Assembly: GCF_027943255.1 (NCBI RefSeq)
Contig: NC_072892.1
Span: 168,534,792 to 168,598,791, forward strand
Origin: Anastrepha obliqua
Lineage: Eukaryota; Arthropoda; Insecta; Diptera; Tephritidae
Direction: 5' to 3'
DNA: 64,000 nt
Positions 32,724 to 44,214 of the stretch are shown here, piece after piece. The translations under genes were made by a program, and so were the position numbers. The notes under the pieces were generated by a model. That model ran no database searches and had not been told where the DNA came from. It saw only the letters and a program-made list of their open reading frames with translations. The number at the start of each line of letters is the position of its first letter. The stretch's first letter is position 1.

Positions 32724-35700
32724 CATATTTAACGAAATATTTTTCGTTTGCGTATTTTTAAAATTAAATTAAATAAAAAGTTTAGTTGATAGCAAAATCG
32801 ATTTAAGCCGTCACAAAACTTTTGAAACTCGTATGAGCAAACGTTTATCAAATTTGTTTTGTAAATGCCTACAAAATTCATACATACATACATATGTATG
32901 TATGTACACATAAGTAGATATTTAATTTTTTTCTGCTTCCCGTCGTTTTCCACTTATTAGGAAAATATTAACCGCAAGCAAATTTCTTCGTTTTACAATA
33001 CAAACTTCCTGATTTTTCATGATGCAGCCCAATTCCTAACCTCGAATTTATTTGACCTTTGACACATTAGTTTCGGCTATGACAATAGGCAATTTAAGCT
33101 TTTCCACAATATAAACAAAGCGTACTTTTTGACTATTTCGCTTCTGCAGTTTTCTAAAATTTTGCTTAGCTCGCACATTTTTGTAAACTTATTTTTTCGC
33201 TTTTTCAGCGAATTTCACCACCAACAACAATACTAAGTGTACAATACAAAAATATTTGCTGCGACGCAATAAAATCTACTCACACTGCTTGAAAGTTTCG
33301 TACTGTCGCCGTCGTTGCTGCCGCTGCTTGTCGCCTGGTGGGGCTGGCTGCCAAGGGTTGTTGGGCGTTCGCTTAATGTGTTGGATGAATTTCGTTAGAT
33401 TTCAGCGTATGTACGTGTACATACATATGTACTTATATTTTTTGTTGTTTTTTTCTTCTAAAATTTCGCACTGCCACGCAATTTTATTGAGTGTACACAT
33501 TAGCGTAAATATTCCACAAATTAGGATCGATTAAAAATTTCTGGTTTATAAAGTCAGCATTTTGTTTTTTTTTTGTTAATTTAATTTTAGTGTAATTTTG
33601 AGAAGTGTTTAGGGTTTAGCTTTATTTGTATTTTTTTTCGGCTTTTCAATTGGTATCAGGAAAATGTGACTGCATTATTTTTCATTTTACGCATTTAACT
33701 AATAAAACACGTCGTCGCGCAATTTGCTAAATGTTTTAATTAATTTGCTTTCACTAAGTTTTTAGGTGCACTAATTTTGAATGAATTTCTGATATATTTA
33801 ATTATGTAGTTAAATATTTTTGTTTTTTCACTTTATAGCTTCTGGTACTTTTGCTTTTTTTTTGTTTCTCCATATTATTATTAAACACTTTTTACTAAAT
33901 AAAATTTTCGGCGCTCCGTATCATCGTCGCTGCCGCGATGCGGTACGATCACACAAAAGTTTCAGTTCTCAATGCCGCTGTCGTCGCTAGCAGACCGAAT
34001 GGAAAGTTCAATTTTCTACCTTCATCGTCGTGGCGTCGTCGCCATCATAGCCTTCGTAGTCATCGTTCGTTTTGATAGCGTCAACGTTGCGGTCACCGTT
34101 GCTGTCGACGCCACTGTCGTCAATACCGCCGCCACCACTCTATCAACAACACATCGTTGTTGCTATTTTGCGCGTCTATTGTCCTGTTGTTGTTGCTATT
34201 ATTGCTGCTGCTATTTTTGTTGTTACTGTTGTTTTTACTGTTTTTGTTGGCTTGGGTTTGACTGGTTTGCTCGTTCGCTAAATCGTAGTTTTCCATTTCT
34301 TTGCTGCTGCTTCTGCTGCTCCTGACTACCGTTTCGGGCAAAACTGGGAATAACGTCGTCGCCCCCCGTTCATATGCTAGCGCGAAGCTCCGTGCTGGCA
34401 GTTAATACATATGTATGAATGTATGTATGAACACACACATAGATATGAGTATATATACATATGTATACACACTAATACTCATGCATAATACATCGTTTAG
34501 CGATTGCATGCTTGTTACTCTGTTGTTGTTGTTGTTGTTTCTGGTTTTTATCGATGGTGTGCTGCTGGTTTCCTGTGCCGCCTCACACCGCCCTCTGTGA
34601 CATGCCATGGCTGTACTTTTTAATAGCGTTTCATGTAATTTTTCTGCATACATACATACATACATACATATGTACAATAGTTAGTAAGTGTATAAATAAA
34701 GTGTACATACATATATACATACATACATATGTACCAAAACGCACATACCTAAATATGTACGTACATATATACAGACATACATACATGAATGCATGAGCAA
34801 ACTTATTTGTTGCTTTATTATTTTTGTATCTGCTGCTCTCAATGTTCTTACTTATTTATCACTACTTTTTTGTATATTGGGATTCATTGTAATTTTCACT
34901 CTCATTTGCCTCGAAATAATATGCGGAACTTTTTTCCACTGGTATAAAGGTTTTGTTGCGTATTTCACTTTTATTTAGATTTTTCATATGACACAGTGGG
35001 ATTGAGGGGCTTAATGTGTGCGAATGTTAGTTTGTACGAATTATCAGTGTAATGTAAAAACACGAGCAGCATTCGGTGCTTAGCATTTCTAATTCGTGCA
35101 GCAACAATAATAAAACGTATGTTAAAAATCTCAGTTCAGGTAGAGAGAAACCCTGAGTGTCCAATAATTATATTTATTGATTGACTTATTAGAATCAAAT
35201 TGATAATACCATTTTTACCGTAGTTTTATGGTTTTATGCAAATTTTATGCTAAATTTAAAGTTAATTAATCGGAACAATAATTATGCGGCGCAACTTTAT
35301 ATAAAGGTGTGCTTAGCTTGAGTTCCCCTCCATATGCATGTTCTTTCATGCTCATGGTTTAGCAATTGACTGTAAAAAAATCTCTTTAGTGCTGATAGCT
35401 TACATATCCACAACGTTTTTCTAGAAAATTGCTGATGCTTGTGAACACTTTAACGCTTCGGATCTTGAGGGGTGGATTTGAAAGGCTGAGACGTTCAGAT
35501 AATTTGAGCGGTCAATTTCTTCATGAGTCTTGGCGTTCTTTCTATAGAACAGGTATCTCACCAAAAAAAAATGCTATTGACACCAATCACACTTAAACCT
35601 ACAAATACAGAACAGCAAAAAAAAAAAATCGACCGAAAGTCAAAGTTTAAACAGAGGAGATTTACTTTACTCTACACTTATGTACATATTCATGTACCTA

Positions 35701-36200
35701 CGTATCTATAATGAGAGAAATGAAATAGTGGACCACTATAAGGGGCAAACATACCTCTAATTGGTCCTTAGCCTCTCTGTGGACTGTCAAAATGCCACAT
35801 TAACGAATTGCTCAGGAGGTGGGAGGAGCAGAAATTCGTTCATCACTGGCGAAATTCTATCGGTCAAATGCCGGGCAGCGGTATTTTGGGGAAGCTACAT
35901 TCACTCAGCAGTGTAGACTTAAGACTATAAACTGGTTACTTTAAAGGTCACTGTAGTCTGAGATACCACTTAAACAATATTGGTAGTATTGCCATGCATC
36001 CATATAAATTATAGAACAATAAACCACAAATGTGCTAAAAGTTTTAAAAAGCTTTAAAATATAAAGTGCCTCAGCAGGCTTTGGACAATTAGATCTTTGT
36101 TTTGTCGCAGTGAGGCGTAGCCTAATTATAATAATGATAATGAATATACATAGTTCCGACGAAAATTGGAATGAGCATCTGATAGTGAAAACGGGTTTTT
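32724..36200. other. TE-poor region rich in CAA/CTG and CATA repeats, candidate host flank or UTR
   Basis: GC-rich triplet runs (GTCGTCG, GCTGCTG, TTGTTGTTG) occur at about 33290-33360 and 33920-34340. A (TTG)5-6 tract lies near 34521-34540 and CATA runs near 34648-34672 and 34700-34735. On the minus strand 34341-34120 reads as an Asn/Ser-rich peptide (KNSKNNSNNKNSSS), as in fly low-complexity exons or CAA-rich 5' UTRs. No domain, splice structure or promoter element is strong enough to call a gene. Similarity to neighbouring TEs is absent. Confidence 0.35.
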
Positions 36201-36203
36201 CTA

Positions 36204-37045
36204 AAGGGTGGTTAAATTTTAACGGCCGATGTTGAATGTAAACCACACCTAAACGTAAAATTTTTTTCTGCATTTTATTTGACATTTTTCAATTTCAGAC
36301 TAATTGAATTTGAACCATACAGATACAGAATCAAGCAACGCGTTAAAGCTATTCAGGCTTATTAGGAAAACGGGCGTTCAAATCAAAATGCATATCGCGC
36401 ACTTCGTGAAGAAAATCATCTTCAGTGATGAGGCACATTTTCACCTCAGTGGATTCGTCAATAAGCAGAATTGCCGCATTTGGGCGAATGATAATCCAAG
36501 AGTGATTGCCGAAAAACCAATGCTCGCACAAAGAGTGACTGTTTGGTGCGGTTTATGGGCCGGCAGCATCATTGGGTTGCATTTTTTCCAAAATGAGGCC
36601 GGTGAGGCAGTTACTGTGAATAGTGTTCGCTGTCGTGAGATGATAACGAATTTTTTATGGCCCGAATTGGAAGATATGGATGTGGACGATATGTGGTTTC
36701 AACAGGACGGTGCCACTTGTTACACAGCTAACGAAACAATGGCTCTTTTGCGCGAAAAATTTGATGGCCGAATAATCTCACGTCGCGGCGATATCAATTG
36801 GCCGCCAAGATCATGTGATTTGACACCGTTGGACTTATTTCTTTGGAGTTATTTGAAAGAAAAGGTATACGTCGATAGGTCAGCAATAATTCAAGAGCTA
36901 AAGGATGAGATAATTCGGGACATTAACGGCATAGAACCTCAATTATGCCTCAGCGTCATCGAAAATTTGGACCAACCATAATTTCTTAAAAAAAAATTGT
37001 ATTTAATTCAAAATCAATACCGGCTCTTAAAACTTAACCACCCTT
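36204..37045 (+). mobile_element. DD41D mariner-like (rosa-type) element, internally deleted, 842 bp
   Basis: The left end AAGGGTGGTTAAATTTTAAC and the reverse complement of the right end, AAGGGTGGTTAAGTTTTAAG, are inverted repeats. TA occurs on both sides (36202-36203, 37046-37047). The single frame inside encodes the catalytic domain of a transposase with its N-terminal DNA-binding region missing. The flanks (TTTTTCTA on the left, TATTAGTGGCCACCTCTCGG on the right) match consecutive parts of the local SINE (TTTCTAATAGCGGTCRCCCC), so the element probably inserted into a SINE. Confidence 0.9.
36304..36981 (+). pseudogene. DD41D transposase catalytic domain, truncated
   Basis: The open frame is uninterrupted for 225 codons. 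The first Asp is in KIIFSDEAHFHLSG. The second is in MWFQQDGATCYTANET. The third is in SCDLTPLDLFLW. Counting from the Asp of QQD to the Asp of TPLD gives 41 intervening residues, the spacing that defines the rosa (DD41D) group. The usual paired helix-turn-helix region of about 100 residues is absent, because the frame opens directly before FVKKIIFSDE. The C-terminal arginine-rich tail seen in the copy at 49.5 kb is also missing, since the frame ends ENLDQP at TAA. It is relatively well preserved compared with its neighbours. Confidence 0.88.
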
Positions 37046-37047
37046 TA

Positions 37048-37190
37048 TTAGTGGCCACCTCTCGGTAGACAATGGCAAACCTCCGAGTGTATTTCACCCA
37101 TGAAAAATATCTGCCGTTCGGGGTCTGCTTAAACCTGTAGGCCCTCCGCACGCCCCAAATAGAAGGCGGAGCTCGGCCTGTGAGAGCGCA
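37048..37190 (+). mobile_element. SINE body fragment, plus strand
   Basis: The phrases AGACAATGGCAAACCTCCGA, GTGTATTTC, ATATCTGCCGTTCGG and AGAAGGCGGAGCTCGGCC follow SINE order. It starts right at the TA after the DD41D element, so it is the 3' part of the SINE split by that insertion. The tRNA-like head on the other side is not recognisable. Confidence 0.7.
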
Positions 37191-38048
37191 AAATAGCGAG
37201 TTGCCACTAAATACACACAAAATGTACTGATTTCATTTGAAAGAATTTCTCGCAAACGCTTTACAAAATCTTGCTTCAGTATTTTGCGGTGCAGTGGTAA
37301 TAATGGAAGTGGCAATGTTGGAAGATGTTAGCCCACTTCTTCAACTTCTACTAAATGTGTCTTAACATCTATGAAATTTTTTTGTTGACTTTGTCTCGCT
37401 TTCTTACGTGGACGTTGTCTTAATATTTTATTTTCATCATTTGGCATCAAACGATTCGAATTGCAGTATTCGCGCGGTAAAATGAAAAATGAGTTGTCCA
37501 ACTACAAAATGCCAGCAATTGACTATAGGTAATGACAAGAAATTTGATAGGGTAGGTATGTTTTAATAGTGAAATTCGTGGTCTCCACTTGGTATTTCTG
37601 TTTGACAGATGATGTCGCTACAATTCAGTGCTGCCAACCAAGTAAAAAATCGACTTCCTTGCAAAAACCTTTTTGTGCTTTGTCGTGCAAAAATTTTTTG
37701 TATCCCTTTTTTTAACACGTGTTTTTAAATACAGTACTGTTATATATTAAAACGCTGTATTTACGCCGCAGTTTTGCAATTATCATTTCACGACAATCGA
37801 ATCGATACCAGAATGACCAACATTTATTTTATTTTATTTTTATTTTATTTATTTATTATTAGAATTTAAAAATTAAAATTAATAAAAGCGCTAGCCGCAA
37901 GGGCTATTGGCTTGAGGCCCAAAAAGACTAAGGCTTCAGCAGTACTCCTCAAATTACGAAAATCTTATTGTTGTCCCTACAACAACAACAGCAACAGCAA
38001 TACAAAGTTGAAGCTTCAGAATATTTCCTAGATTTAAACCAAGCATAA
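37191..38048. other. Unassigned DNA with simple repeats
   Basis: (TTTTA)n occurs at about 37824-37861 and a (CAA)n/(CAG) tract at about 37979-37999. No coding similarity is visible. Confidence 0.35.
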
Positions 38049-38057
38049 GGTTTGATA

Positions 38058-39240
38058 CAAGAATGATAGAAAGAAGATTGCGCCCATCAGAGAGTGCGTG
38101 ATGTCACGTTTTTCCGAGATGTGCAGTATTGCCAACCATTTGCACTTCGCAATAAATTTAGTGCTTTTTTATACCGAAAATGCGAAAATCTTGAAGTTTC
38201 GTGATTATTTGTTTTTTTTTTTAATTTAAAGCTACTGAAACTTTAAGCTAAAAAAACTGTATTATTATACAAAAGAAGGTTAAAAAAGCCATTCTAATAA
38301 GATTTTATTGTTAATGAAAATTAGTTGGTTCTTATAAAATATTTGAAAGTGTGAATTTAATTTTTTGCTCCTTTTAAGGTTACGCAAGATTATTAAATGT
38401 CCCTCTCTCAACTCTTCTTAAGATTGAAAATATTTTTACACATTTTAAAAGGCGTTTGAATTTACTGAATGCGGATTAAAACCATATAGGTGTAATCGTT
38501 TCCTCCGGCCATCAATCCTTAGTGGGACAGAAGGCATCAAGAGGTGTATTCATTGTAAAAATAAGCCACAAAATACCAGAAAAGACTAAAGAAACCATAC
38601 TGACACAAACCATACTTACAAAAAGAGTACCTTATCTAGTTACATAACCTCAAATATAGCAAATAAGTCGTTCCTCTAACAAAAGAGTCTCGCTTAACAA
38701 AAAAAACTCATAAATTAAATTGTACATAACCATAACACATTTATTGAAAAAAACGCACATTTTAAAGACAATTTCCCACGCATACAAAGTTCTGTAAGCA
38801 CTTCAATAAAAATTTGTTTTTTTATTTTCTTTAAATGGGCATTTTCGTGCGTTTTTATAGCCAACATTGCAGTAGTGAGAGAGAGATTTGGCTGCCGAAA
38901 GCAGAAGAACACCAACAATAACCGCAATCGCGGGCGATGCCACCAGATGTTAAAAAAAAGTAAAGCTAAATAAAATTGAGTGAATTATTTAAATAATTAT
39001 TAAAAAATTTGTATTTTACAAAATTATAAACATTACATTTTAATTAGAATAGGCTAGAAAAATGTCGTGAAGAAAGAACTAAGACTCCGAAACTAAATAA
39101 CAAAAAAAGAAGCTAAATCAAGTTACTAAAATAGTAATTTGGTCATACTGGTGCTAAAATCACGTAACTCGTTGTCAAATTCGCTGAGAGCAAAGTAACG
39201 GGAGCACGATAGGCGCCATCTCATTATTCTTTCCATCATG
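38058..39240. mobile_element. Non-autonomous hAT-like element, copy B (1183 bp)
   Basis: This starts CAAGAATGATAGAAAG and ends TTCTTTCCATCATG. GGTTTGATA flanks both sides (38049-38057 and 39241-39249), an exact 9 bp direct repeat. It shares long blocks in order with 15395-16552, for example GATTGCGCCCATCAG, CTCGCTTAACAAAAA, GAACACCAACAATAACCGCA and GGCGCCATCTCATTATTC. Differences are scattered substitutions and small indels. Two copies with different flanks show that this is a dispersed mobile repeat. It has no coding capacity. Confidence 0.8.
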
Positions 39241-39249
39241 GGTTTGATA

Positions 39250-40889
39250 AATCGCAAATTCATTTTTTTCTCACCCCTTATAAAACCGCTCTCTGTTGCG
39301 ACCTTGGCTCTCCAGGGGAATCACTTTCCCAATTCACCAATCCTGTCCACCTTAAGGTGCTAGAACTTTTTCCAAAATAACAGTGGATCTGGTAGAGGGG
39401 CAAAAGAAAATATGCGAGCATCGACGAAAGCTTACATCTGAGTTGCGGAGGTCAAAGTTCACACCTCTCACACAGTCTTATGATAAATCGGCATAGAAAA
39501 TCGATTGATCGGATGGGATTCTGGTAGAGGGGAACAAAAACAAGTATCAGCGATAACGGAGTTGTGGAAGTCACTGAAATAAATATTCATACAGAGTTAT
39601 TCATACATTTCATAATATAAAATTCAATTTGAATAATGAAAGGTAGGCCAAATATGCAATCCGCTTGTATCAACCTATATATTCGCCATAAGAATATAAC
39701 AAAAGAGCACTAACCAAATATAGAAATATAAAAAGTAAACTCAATAACTTAGTTGTGCACTGTTGATAAAGCCACTACATTTAGTTCTACTCATAGAAAA
39801 TAAAACGCAAGTTCAGCTACAAAAAAACAAAAAAAAATACCTACTTATATATATTTATTTACTTCTCCTGTAATCTGATTGGTGAGTCTAAAATTTAATT
39901 AACACACTTCCAATTTACTTGCTATGTCACTTTCAATATACATATTTGTAGGTATTTTCTGTCCTTTCAGTACATTGCTAGTACTCAAAACTTGTCAGAC
40001 TATTCACCAACCCGTTAACAAAATAATATAAACTTCAATATAAAAAAAAAAAAACTAGCATTGTACATATTGTTGTTGACTATGTTGCACTGTACGCCTG
40101 TGGATATACTTAGTCCCATTCATGGCTCAATCGCAGGAACAATTAAGAGCGCGCTCAGTTTCTATATTTTCTCAACTCTGTAATACTTGACTTGCTCCGC
40201 TCTCGTATGTATTTGGGAAAAGACTCCATACATATATTCTGCATAGGTGTATTCCCCGCTAACAGCGCCTTAATGTATGCGTGTGGTTAGTTGCTCTCTC
40301 GCTTACTGTTCTTGTGTACTTGAAAGCGTGAGCGTATACAGATTTGTGTGCTTCTGTGTATGGAATACGAAAATCCTATCGCCGTAGTTCTGTTGCTGCT
40401 AATAAGAATTTCATTGTTGTTTACTTCTCCACTTTCCTTTCGCTTTTTCGCGATTTGCTGTGTTGCCGCTCTCGCGCAGTTTACTCTCCTAACCTAGGCT
40501 CAAACCCCTTTTGTACACACCATCGTAGCACACTCAACTATACATACTTATAATACTAACTCCAGACAATAGCCAGGAAACCCACTCTATTGGGAGTCCC
40601 ACGCAAAAAAATGGGGAATTTGTTGTGTTTAAAATAGAGAAGGCAACAAATGTAGAATAAAAGTTGTATAGAAAACCAGAGAAAAAGAAAAATACTGAGT
40701 CTCACTTCTAATTGAAGAACAAGTACAATAATGGGGCGAAATCGATTTTCTAGCAACCTATTTCAAATATTAAACAGTGAGAAATATTCGGTTTAACAGG
40801 CCTTTAATTGATTCCTGTGAAGTTATAGCATAGCTAACCGAGGCGACTTGTGATTTATGTAGGTTTGACCAATAAATCGGTAGGTTAGT
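39250..40889. other. Unassigned TE-poor DNA
   Basis: No repeats with terminal structure and no coding similarity were found. Composition is less AT-rich in places (39290-39560, 40130-40540), with CTCTC-rich words that are common around fly promoters, but no core promoter or exon can be supported. Confidence 0.3.
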
Positions 40890-41624
40890 TTAAGGGGTTA
40901 GGCCACTCTAGGATTTTCAAAATATCGAAATTTTTTTTTTTTGCTTAAAAGATGCTTTAAACTCTTTAGAATATAAAACAAAAAGTCCTATGCGTGAAAA
41001 AAATGTTTATCTCTAATATTTCGCACTTTTGCGCGAGCGCCTCTGACGTCTCTGAACCGACTATTCAAATTTAAACCGTGTTTATCTCAAAACGTGATTT
41101 TTCAAAACGGCAAGCAGCATAACACAAACAATTTTTAATATTTTCACTTGTAATTGTACAAGGATCTTTAGAACATTATTCCGCACTGAAATACGTACGG
41201 ATTTTTTTATTAATTAATTAGAAAAATTTTTATAAACAATTAACGGTTCCATTTTAGACGAAAAATTCTACTTTTGACTTCAAACATCTGCAAAATACAC
41301 AAATTTCAATATTTCTAAAATCCCGTACGTATTTCTACAGCTATACTCACGTCGATTGAGAAGAATGTTTTTAATTTGGTTTAGGTGGACATTTACGTCA
41401 GTTGTACTGCGTGCCGTGAAGTGCCTTTTTCGCAGGGCGCGTTCAGAGATTCACTCCAAAGGCGCCATTTTGTAATATTTTTCAATAAAAATATTTGTAA
41501 TTACACTTAAATACATGCTTAATAATATACTTAAAAAGTTTTTTCCTAGCACCTTTCTTTCAATGTAAAAAAAATCCTTAAAAAACTGCTTTTTTACAGT
41601 AGCTAGAGTGGCGTAACCCCTTAA
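40890..41624. mobile_element. TTAA-bounded MITE, 735 bp
   Basis: The left end TTAAGGGGTTAGGCCACTCT and the reverse complement of the right end, TTAAGGGGTTACGCCACTCT, differ at one position and extend to AG. TTAA at 40890-40893 and 41621-41624 is both the end of the repeat and the likely target duplication. The interior has no open frame longer than noise. TTAA target preference points to piggyBac-type mobilisation, but no transposase supports this directly. Confidence 0.8.
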
Positions 41625-41884
41625 ATCAGTTTTTTGAAATTGGAATACAAATTCTCATATTTAAATGCAAATCCATAATTACACTTCATTTTCGATCTAT
41701 AGCCTGTTTCTGTAGGAAATCGATAAAGGTATTGATTGGTCCAAAAAAAATGTTTCCGAAGGCATTAATCGACAAATCGAACAGTTAGAGAAGTGATGAT
41801 ATTGCGAAAATTAGGTCTGGAAATCAAACTTGTATTCCAAAATGTTAATATTGATAGATAATTTTTATTTTTTGGTATTTGCAG

Positions 41885-42875
41885 CTGTGAACTTAGTGAG
41901 CCGAGAAGTCGTGGAAGATTTGCTCCTTTCTGGTTGCCCATCAACGTCTTGAACGGATGAAAACGATGACAAAGTCAAGGAAATGGTGCTGGAAAGTCAC
42001 CAAACCATCATTTAAGTTTGAGGGAGATAGCTCGTGAGCTTAGCGTGTCTCACGAATCAATTCGCAATATTTTACACCATCAATTGGGCATGAGACGTGT
42101 GGCTACTCGACTCGTTCCAAGAGAATTGAATTTCTTTCAAAAAATTCATCGGAAGAAGTTGGCTGAAGACATGCTTGAGCAAGTGAAGTCGAACCCAACG
42201 TCTATCCAGGTCATCAGTGCATCATAACAGGTGATGAGACGTGGGTATATAAGTTTGTGATGCAAATCAGTTAACAGGCGGCTGAATGGCGCTATCCACA
42301 TGAGCCGAAACCCAATAAACCACGTCAAAGTCGGTTTGAAGTGAAAGTTATGCTACTCGTTTTCTTTGATTCTCATGGTGTTGCGCAGTCGGAATTCATT
42401 CCTAATGGTACTACGGTAAATAAATAATATTATTTGGTGGCCGCCGTCGCCGAATGGGTTGGTGCATGACTACCATTCGGAATTCAGAGAGAATGTAGGT
42501 TCGAATCTCGGTGAAACACCAAAATGAAGAAACAAAATATTTCTAATAACGGTCACCCCTCGGCAGGCAATGGCAAACCTCCGAGTGTATTTCTGCCATT
42601 TCGCACCGTCTCACAAGACTCATTTTGTGAACACTTTTTTGGCCAAACACTCGACAAATATGATCGAAAAACCACCGTATCGACTGGATTTAGCTCCCTG
42701 TGACTTTTTCCTTTTCCCAAAACTTAAATTGGCACTCCGCGGACCACGCTTTGAGTCGATAGAGTCCATTAAGGAGAATTTGCTGAAGGAGCTGAAGATC
42801 TCTTGGCATATGTGTACGAGTATTGCTTCGAATGGAGCCTATCTTGAAGAAGACACAATACATTTTGATGATTAA
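41885..42875 (+). pseudogene. mariner transposase pseudogene lacking the second catalytic Asp
   Basis: Blocks in order are SGCPSTS; MREIARELSVSHESIRNILH (helix-turn-helix, from 42018); ELNFFQKIHRKKLAEDML; CIITGDETWVYKF with the first Asp near 42233; and PRQSRFEVKVMLLVFFDSHG. After a stop at VNK the SINE begins. The frame resumes at FAPSHKTHFVNTFLAKHS (42599) and DLAPCDFFLFPKLKL with the third Asp. The stretch that should read YY-LAVM...HHDN, about 50-60 residues including the second Asp, is gone. Frameshifts near 42018 and 42215 add further damage. Confidence 0.85.
42440..42599 (+). mobile_element. tRNA-derived SINE, 3'-truncated, inserted in a mariner
   Basis: It starts GCCGCCGTCGCCGAATGGGT (A-box-like), has the B box GGTTCGAATCTC at 42498-42509, then CGGTGAAACACCAAAATGAA, GGCAGGCAATGGCAAACCTC, and stops at TATTTCTGCCAT. 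At both edges the mariner reading frame abuts without recognisable duplication of the target, and mariner sequence is missing, so the insertion was accompanied or followed by deletion. Confidence 0.92.
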
Positions 42876-42930
42876 ACAATTACAATAGTTTTCGTTTTAT
42901 TGAAGAATTCCTGGTACTTTTTTGACAGAA

Positions 42931-43213
42931 TATATGTATATACAAATCATTAAGAATTTTTTTTAATTTTTCCTTTGAGTAGACAGTCCTTCTATAACAC
43001 CTGTTTTACAAATTTCTCTTATGTAAGAGGACACCTCTCATAAGCGAATAAATTTTTCAGTTCCCCTTAAGTATTCCCCCTTTAAGTATTCCCTTTCACG
43101 CGCAGAGCAGTTAGTTAAAGAAAAAAAATCTCTTTCACTACCAAATCTATTTCGCACTTAGGTTTGTCTATGGACTTAGGTTTGTCTATGGACCTTCTTA
43201 TCTTTCAAACCGA
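42931..43213. other. Short unassigned stretch with two local duplications
   Basis: CTTAAGTATTCCCC/TTTAAGTATTCCC near 43067-43096 and a direct repeat of CTTAGGTTTGTCTATGGA at about 43158-43193 are seen. No element or gene is recognised. Confidence 0.4.
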
Positions 43214-44160
43214 TTGTTATTTTTTGAAATAGAAAATTGCAAGTTGTACTCTTTTATAGCATCTTTAGGTGCTCTAGGAGGTGGTATAAGTATAGTATAC
43301 TTGGTTCAATTATATTTATTATTTTTATTTGTAACATTGGTTGCTGTTTCAAAAATTCGAATTTTCTCACTTTATGCAGATGACTTCAAGATTCGTGATA
43401 TTACTTGTGAGACCCATATTCATCTCTTGCAAGACGACCTAAATAATCTTGGCCATTGGAGTCGCAGGAAGAAATTATCGTTGAATATTAGTAAATGTTT
43501 CCAAATGTCTATTTCTAGGTCTATCGATGTCCGTCAAACGTGTTATACAGCCTTTAATCACCAACTTCTTTGAGTAAATGATTCTGTTGATCTCGAAGTT
43601 GTCTTCGATAAAAGTTTTACATTCAAAAATCATACTCGTATACAGCTGCCTTCCTAAGGTTTACAGTAATCTGGCGTTTACGTACAAAAATTTCAAAGAT
43701 CCGTATACCAGGAAGGTTCTCTCCAACTCTTTAGTCCATTCAAAACTCAATTATGCCTCGATTATATGGTATTCAAGCTGCAATCTTCATGCTTCCAGAA
43801 TAGAAAGGGCGCAACCCTTTGCACTACAACCGCTAAACCATTTCCATCTTTTATGTTAGCTCACGTTGTATGTTAATTAGTTTAAAGACACTTGAAAGTA
43901 GAAGAATAATTGAGTCCCTTATATTTTTTATGATATCAGTGGTTCCATTGAGTGTGAACTTCTCGTGCTGAATAATCTTAATAGAACCCAGGAAAGCGTT
44001 TCGTGTTATCTTTCTCATGCACCTACATATAACCAGAGCACTTTTGAAGCGCTAATTAAATATCAGAAAAAAGACGAAAATAAATATTGATTTTTTATCT
44101 CAGAGGACTGCTTCTAAATCTTCAATTAACCCTGTACTGTTAGTTTTTATTGCTCTTTGA
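43214..44160 (+). pseudogene. LINE reverse transcriptase fragment with an intact YADD, plus strand
   Basis: The frame reads FSLYADDFKIRDITCETH, where YADD is the reverse transcriptase catalytic motif (near 43371). It continues LQDDLNNLGHWSRRKKLSLN and SKCFQMSISRSID. A frame change follows, with KVLSNSLVHSKLNYASIIWY (thumb region) near 43708 and IERAQPFALQPL. Shifted frames continue SRRIIESLIFFYDISGGS, LLNNLNRTQESV and SHAPTY to about 44040. This order is typical of Jockey/CR1-type LINE polymerases; endonuclease and fingers are missing. Confidence 0.75.
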
Positions 44161-44214
44161 TAGGAGAGTTACTTCTTTCATTTATTCATTTAGTAAATCT
44201 AGACTTGATGTTTT

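Larger units (their letters stand above)
41885..42930 (+). mobile_element. mariner element remnant interrupted by a SINE, plus strand
   Basis: A mariner transposase reads from about 41885 to a stop at 42873-42875, with a SINE replacing its centre at 42440-42599. The right end near GTTTTATTGAAGAATTCCTG, then GTACTTTTTTGACA (42893-42927), resembles a mariner terminal repeat. The left end is missing. Confidence 0.85.

Noticed and set aside
33972..34325. 117-codon plus-strand frame rich in Cys and Tyr
   Set aside because: It is the translation of GTT/GCT triplet repeats. The opposite strand gives an Asn-rich frame over the same bases, so neither frame has independent support.
42440..42520. Possible tRNA gene (A and B box present)
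   Set aside because: The sequence cannot fold as a cloverleaf with an intact acceptor stem, is followed by a SINE body, and recurs in several copies, so it is a SINE head.
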